Shown here: positions 61,726-64,000 of the stretch, piece by piece | Layout: every line of letters begins with the position of its first letter | Position numbering within the stretch: the first letter of the stretch is position 1 | Assembly (NCBI RefSeq): GCF_025060895.1 | Contig: NZ_JANZKV010000031.1 | Coordinates: forward strand, 1-64,000 | Length of the DNA stretch: 64,000 nucleotides | Source of the DNA: Stieleria sedimenti | GTDB lineage: Bacteria; Planctomycetota; Planctomycetia; Pirellulales; Pirellulaceae | Direction of reading: 5' to 3' | Made by a program: the position numbers and the translations under genes | The notes under the pieces: model-generated | Databases searched by the model: none | What the model was told of the DNA's origin: nothing | The model's input: the letters and a program-made list of their open reading frames with translations, nothing else

Positions 61726-62162
61726 AGCGGGTGTCGCGTCAATTTGATTGGGGCAACGTTCCAGCGACGTCGGATCCAGTTGATCGATTTGAAAACGGGC
61801 GGGATGCCGGCAAGCTTTTTTTCCAGATGATGCTTGCCGGGAAAATTGAGCATCAAAATGCCGACCAGAATGGTCAACAGCCCCTGCCCGGGAAGGACCA
61901 GCATCACCAGCCCCGCGACGATCAGGATCCCACCGATGAGGTTCTTGGCCAGCAATCCCGTCCAACGCAATACGGGATGCCGATCGGCAAAAAGTGTTCG
62001 TGGCCGATGATCACCGACGAAGTAGTCCGCGGGGATTTTTAGAACCAGCCACGGTGCAATCAGCAAGCAGCCGAAGAACAGCACGCCAGAGACCGCGGCG
62101 ATCCAGGCCATCGCAACCTTGTGATCCTGCAGGAAGGCAATCAAGCTGCACCGTTCTGGCAT
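61695..62162 (-). CDS. PGPGW-type small membrane protein
   Basis: 155 aa, with two to three helices: AWIAAVSGVLFFGCLLIAPW, then LIGGILIVAGLVMLVLPGQGLLTILVGILML. The LPGQG..T...G loop matches small membrane proteins of the PGPGW type; function unknown. The last eight residues (REKGVRPL) are encoded by a repeat arm and may not be native. An in-frame ATG at residue 18 is an alternative start. Confidence 0.75.
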   Translation of the reverse strand: MPERCSLIAFLQDHKVAMAWIAAVSGVLFFGCLLIAPWLVLKIPADYFVGDHRPRTLFADRHPVLRWTGLLAKNLIGGILIVAGLVMLVLPGQGLLTILVGILMLNFPGKHHLEKKLAGIPPVFKSINWIRRRWNVAPIKLTRHPLDREKGVRPL

Positions 62163-62437
62163 GTGGAGGAAAGAACGCCGCGGGTGAGGACCGTTCCTTT
62201 GGCGGGAAAATCGTATTGATCGGAGATTCGATGGACGCTGTCAATCCTTGGTGATTTCGTGGGCGGCAATCGAGACGATGCCAAGAAGTCGGCCGGTTCG
62301 GCGAAAGGCAATTTCGGCATCCCGTTGGGACTTTCCCAGATTTTTGCCACGCCGTGATCGATCTGCGGGACATTTTGTGCTAACACAGATTGCTCAGGTA
62401 CGTGATTGACCACTATCAGCCAGCCCCGGAGCGAGTG

Positions 62438-62977
62438 ATGAGAACTTTTTTTCTAACGGTATTGATTTGCGTCGCGAGCCCCACGGTACAGGCCCAAGAT
62501 GCAGCGCCGACTCCCTCGAAAGAGCACGCCTACTTGGCGAAAACTGCCGGCACCCGAAGCGGCACGATGAAAGTTTGGCCGCAAGGACCTAGCAGCGACG
62601 CGATGGAATTCCCGTTCACCGAAACCAACGCCGTGGTTCTCGGTGGCAACTGGGTGGAAACCGAATTTCAGGCGGGGCCATACAAAGGACATGGGATGAA
62701 CGGGTACGATCCCATCAAGAAGAAATACATTGGGACCTGGGCGAACAACATGTCGCCCTATTTGGCAGTGATGGAGGGAACGTACGATGAAGCGAAGCAC
62801 GAACTAACGATGTACTTTGACGACATCGATCCGGCGACCAACCAGCCAGAGAAAATGAAGTCTGTCATAAAGGATGTTTCTGGCGAGCCCTCGACGATGA
62901 CGATGTACAAAAAAGGTGACAAGGCGGATGATTGGGTGAAGTCCTTCGTCTTGACTTACGAAATAAAGCAGAAATGA
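62438..62977 (+). CDS. Secreted DUF1579 protein
   Basis: 179 aa with a signal peptide (MRTFFLTVLICVASPTVQAQ) and a ggag ribosome-binding site 6 nt upstream of ATG 62438. DUF1579 pattern: EHAYLAKTAGTRSGTMKVWP, then GGNWVETEFQAGPYKGHGMN, GYDPIKKKYIGTWANN and a late SGEPSTMTMYKKG. A lipocalin-like beta-barrel of unknown role, common in planctomycetes. Confidence 0.9.
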   Translation: MRTFFLTVLICVASPTVQAQDAAPTPSKEHAYLAKTAGTRSGTMKVWPQGPSSDAMEFPFTETNAVVLGGNWVETEFQAGPYKGHGMNGYDPIKKKYIGTWANNMSPYLAVMEGTYDEAKHELTMYFDDIDPATNQPEKMKSVIKDVSGEPSTMTMYKKGDKADDWVKSFVLTYEIKQK

Positions 62978-63016
62978 CAAGCCGATGGTCGACTGGAACG
63001 GGATGCCGACAATAGC

Positions 63017-63910
63017 GTGAATGGATTACATCGAGACCCGACGGTGGCGTTCCAATCGGCGGATCGCGCCGAGTGCATGGAACTGCGATTCGTGCTCGAG
63101 GCCGCCGGGATAGCGGCCCGAGTGGAGGTGCAGCAGGGACAATGGTTGCTGATCGTCGGGGCTGGGGATCTGGCCGAGGCGGAAGCGGAACTTGACGCCT
63201 ACCGCCGTGAAAACGAGTCGCGTTCCACGGCGGCGATACCGGTCGCGCCGGTCTATGACGGTGCGACCGCGGGAGTGATTGCTTATGCGGCGTTGGTCAC
63301 GCTGATCGCCCTGGCGACGCTGCCTTGGGGGTTGGGGCTGGACCTCTTCACGCCGGGCGAGATGCGGGCCGAAAAGGTGCTGGCGGGAGACGGATGGCGG
63401 ACGGTGACGGCATTGACCCTACACGTCGACGAAGGGCACGTGGCCTCAAACCTGTTGTTCGGGATCCTGTTCGGATTCCTCGCCGGTCGTGCCGTCGGTG
63501 GCGGCGTCGGCTGGCTCACGATCGTGTTGGCGGGAGCCCTGGGCAATCTGCTCAACGCGATCGTCCAGCAACCCGAACACACTTCGGTGGGCGCTTCGAC
63601 CGCCGTCTTCGCCGCGCTCGGATTGCTGGTCGCCAATGCCTTGCGGCCGAGAGTGTCCAGCCACGAAAGCCTGCTGCGTCGTTGGCGACCGCTGGTCGGC
63701 GGCCTGATGCTGCTCGGCCTGGTCGGCGTTGGGGGCGAGCGGACCGATGTCACCGCTCATGTGACCGGGTTTTTGGCAGGACTGCTGTTGGGTGCCATCA
63801 GCAGTCGCCTGCCGGCGCACTGGCTGGCCGACGAAAAAGTCCAATGGTTGGCCGGATTGGCCACGATCGTGGTGGTGTCGATCGCCTGGGTCATGGCGCT
63901 GCGCGAATGA
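63017..63910 (+). CDS. Rhomboid-family intramembrane serine protease with an N-terminal DUF2007-like domain
   Basis: 297 aa from GTG 63017. The first roughly 65 residues are soluble and DUF2007-like (AFQSADRAECMELRFVLEAA, then WLLIVGAGDLAEAEAELDAY). Six or seven membrane helices follow with rhomboid motifs: HVASNLLFG, the nucleophile Ser194 in SVGASTAVFAALG (GxSx) and His248 in VTAHVTGFLAGLLLG. Both catalytic residues are present, so it should be active. Substrate unknown; the N-terminal domain may regulate it or bind partners. Confidence 0.9.
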   Translation: MNGLHRDPTVAFQSADRAECMELRFVLEAAGIAARVEVQQGQWLLIVGAGDLAEAEAELDAYRRENESRSTAAIPVAPVYDGATAGVIAYAALVTLIALATLPWGLGLDLFTPGEMRAEKVLAGDGWRTVTALTLHVDEGHVASNLLFGILFGFLAGRAVGGGVGWLTIVLAGALGNLLNAIVQQPEHTSVGASTAVFAALGLLVANALRPRVSSHESLLRRWRPLVGGLMLLGLVGVGGERTDVTAHVTGFLAGLLLGAISSRLPAHWLADEKVQWLAGLATIVVVSIAWVMALRE

Positions 63911-64000
63911 GCAGCAAAGGATTTTGAAGTGGCAGAATGATCCGGGGCAGACACAGCGGCATGCACAGCATGCCCTACGCGGCTAAAGGGTCTCGCTCCA
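63911..64000. other. Window end, non-coding
   Basis: No gene start is seen in the last 90 bases. A short palindrome, gcatgcacagcatgcc (63959-63974), is a relative of the one at 47591. Confidence 0.4.

Noticed and set aside
62163-62437. 90-codon minus-strand frame upstream of the DUF1579 gene
   Set aside because: No leader, no ribosome-binding site and no domain; another frame over the same bases looks equally protein-like, so no gene is called.

Overview
The window looks like a chromosomal segment of a planctomycete, most likely of the Pirellulaceae (Rhodopirellula/Rubripirellula type). The case rests on gene content: DUF1080 and DUF3500 secreted proteins, Gfo/Idh/MocA and sugar-isomerase proteins with twin-arginine leaders, BNR sialidases, a PDZ/proline-rich secreted protein, a CsrA with a long tail, alternative complex III, and many GC-rich palindromic intergenic elements. 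This assignment is from recognition of families and has not been tested by a search.

Layout. 1-12.6 kb: a secreted TIM-barrel sugar isomerase; an M28 peptidase with a membrane domain; a six-copy 95-bp tandem array; a three-gene operon of a degenerate histidine-kinase-type ATPase, a FliF-like and a FliG-like protein; a PDZ protein; csrA behind a good sigma-54 promoter match; and a lipoprotein alpha/beta hydrolase. 12.6-18 kb: a palindromic element, tRNA-Leu(GAG), an NtrB/NtrC-type two-component pair, a decayed cytochrome c fragment and an AGE-family epimerase. 18.1-24.4 kb: a complete mrpABCDEFG Na+/H+ antiporter operon led by a small membrane protein. 24.6-37 kb: threonine ammonia-lyase (ilvA), then secreted or periplasmic catabolic and propeller proteins and a GlpF-type channel.

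37.1-46.9 kb: a minus-strand operon for an exported type II (NarG/NxrA/EbdA-like) molybdenum enzyme (alpha, beta, heme-b gamma, TorD-type chaperone). It is followed by a GYD protein, a nitronate monooxygenase-like protein and a globin. A divergent Rrf2 regulator with three clustered cysteines sits next to a dyad in the shared promoter region. 47.6-56.8 kb: an alternative complex III operon (actA-F order) headed by a membrane cytochrome c. 57-60 kb: an NO-defence cluster (RIC/YtfE-type di-iron repair protein, DGC-domain protein, quinol NO reductase norB, flavohemoglobin hmp) that is visibly decaying: norB has lost nearly all of its middle and hmp carries an in-frame amber codon at codon 40. 60-64 kb: a beta-helix protein, a PGPGW-type membrane protein, a DUF1579 protein and a rhomboid protease.

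As a system, the right half is respiratory: complex III, a periplasmic molybdoenzyme and NO/nitro-stress genes. The most unusual items are the FliF/FliG-like pair whose FliG lacks its middle domain and motor-type charge motif; the modular palindromic elements that share one core but carry different terminal arms, one expanded to six copies and one lying between molybdoenzyme subunit genes; the C-x3-D-x3-C iron-sulfur motif of the molybdoenzyme; and the broken genes (norB, hmp, a tsdA-like fragment, a frameshifted secreted protein, a truncated secreted-protein start).
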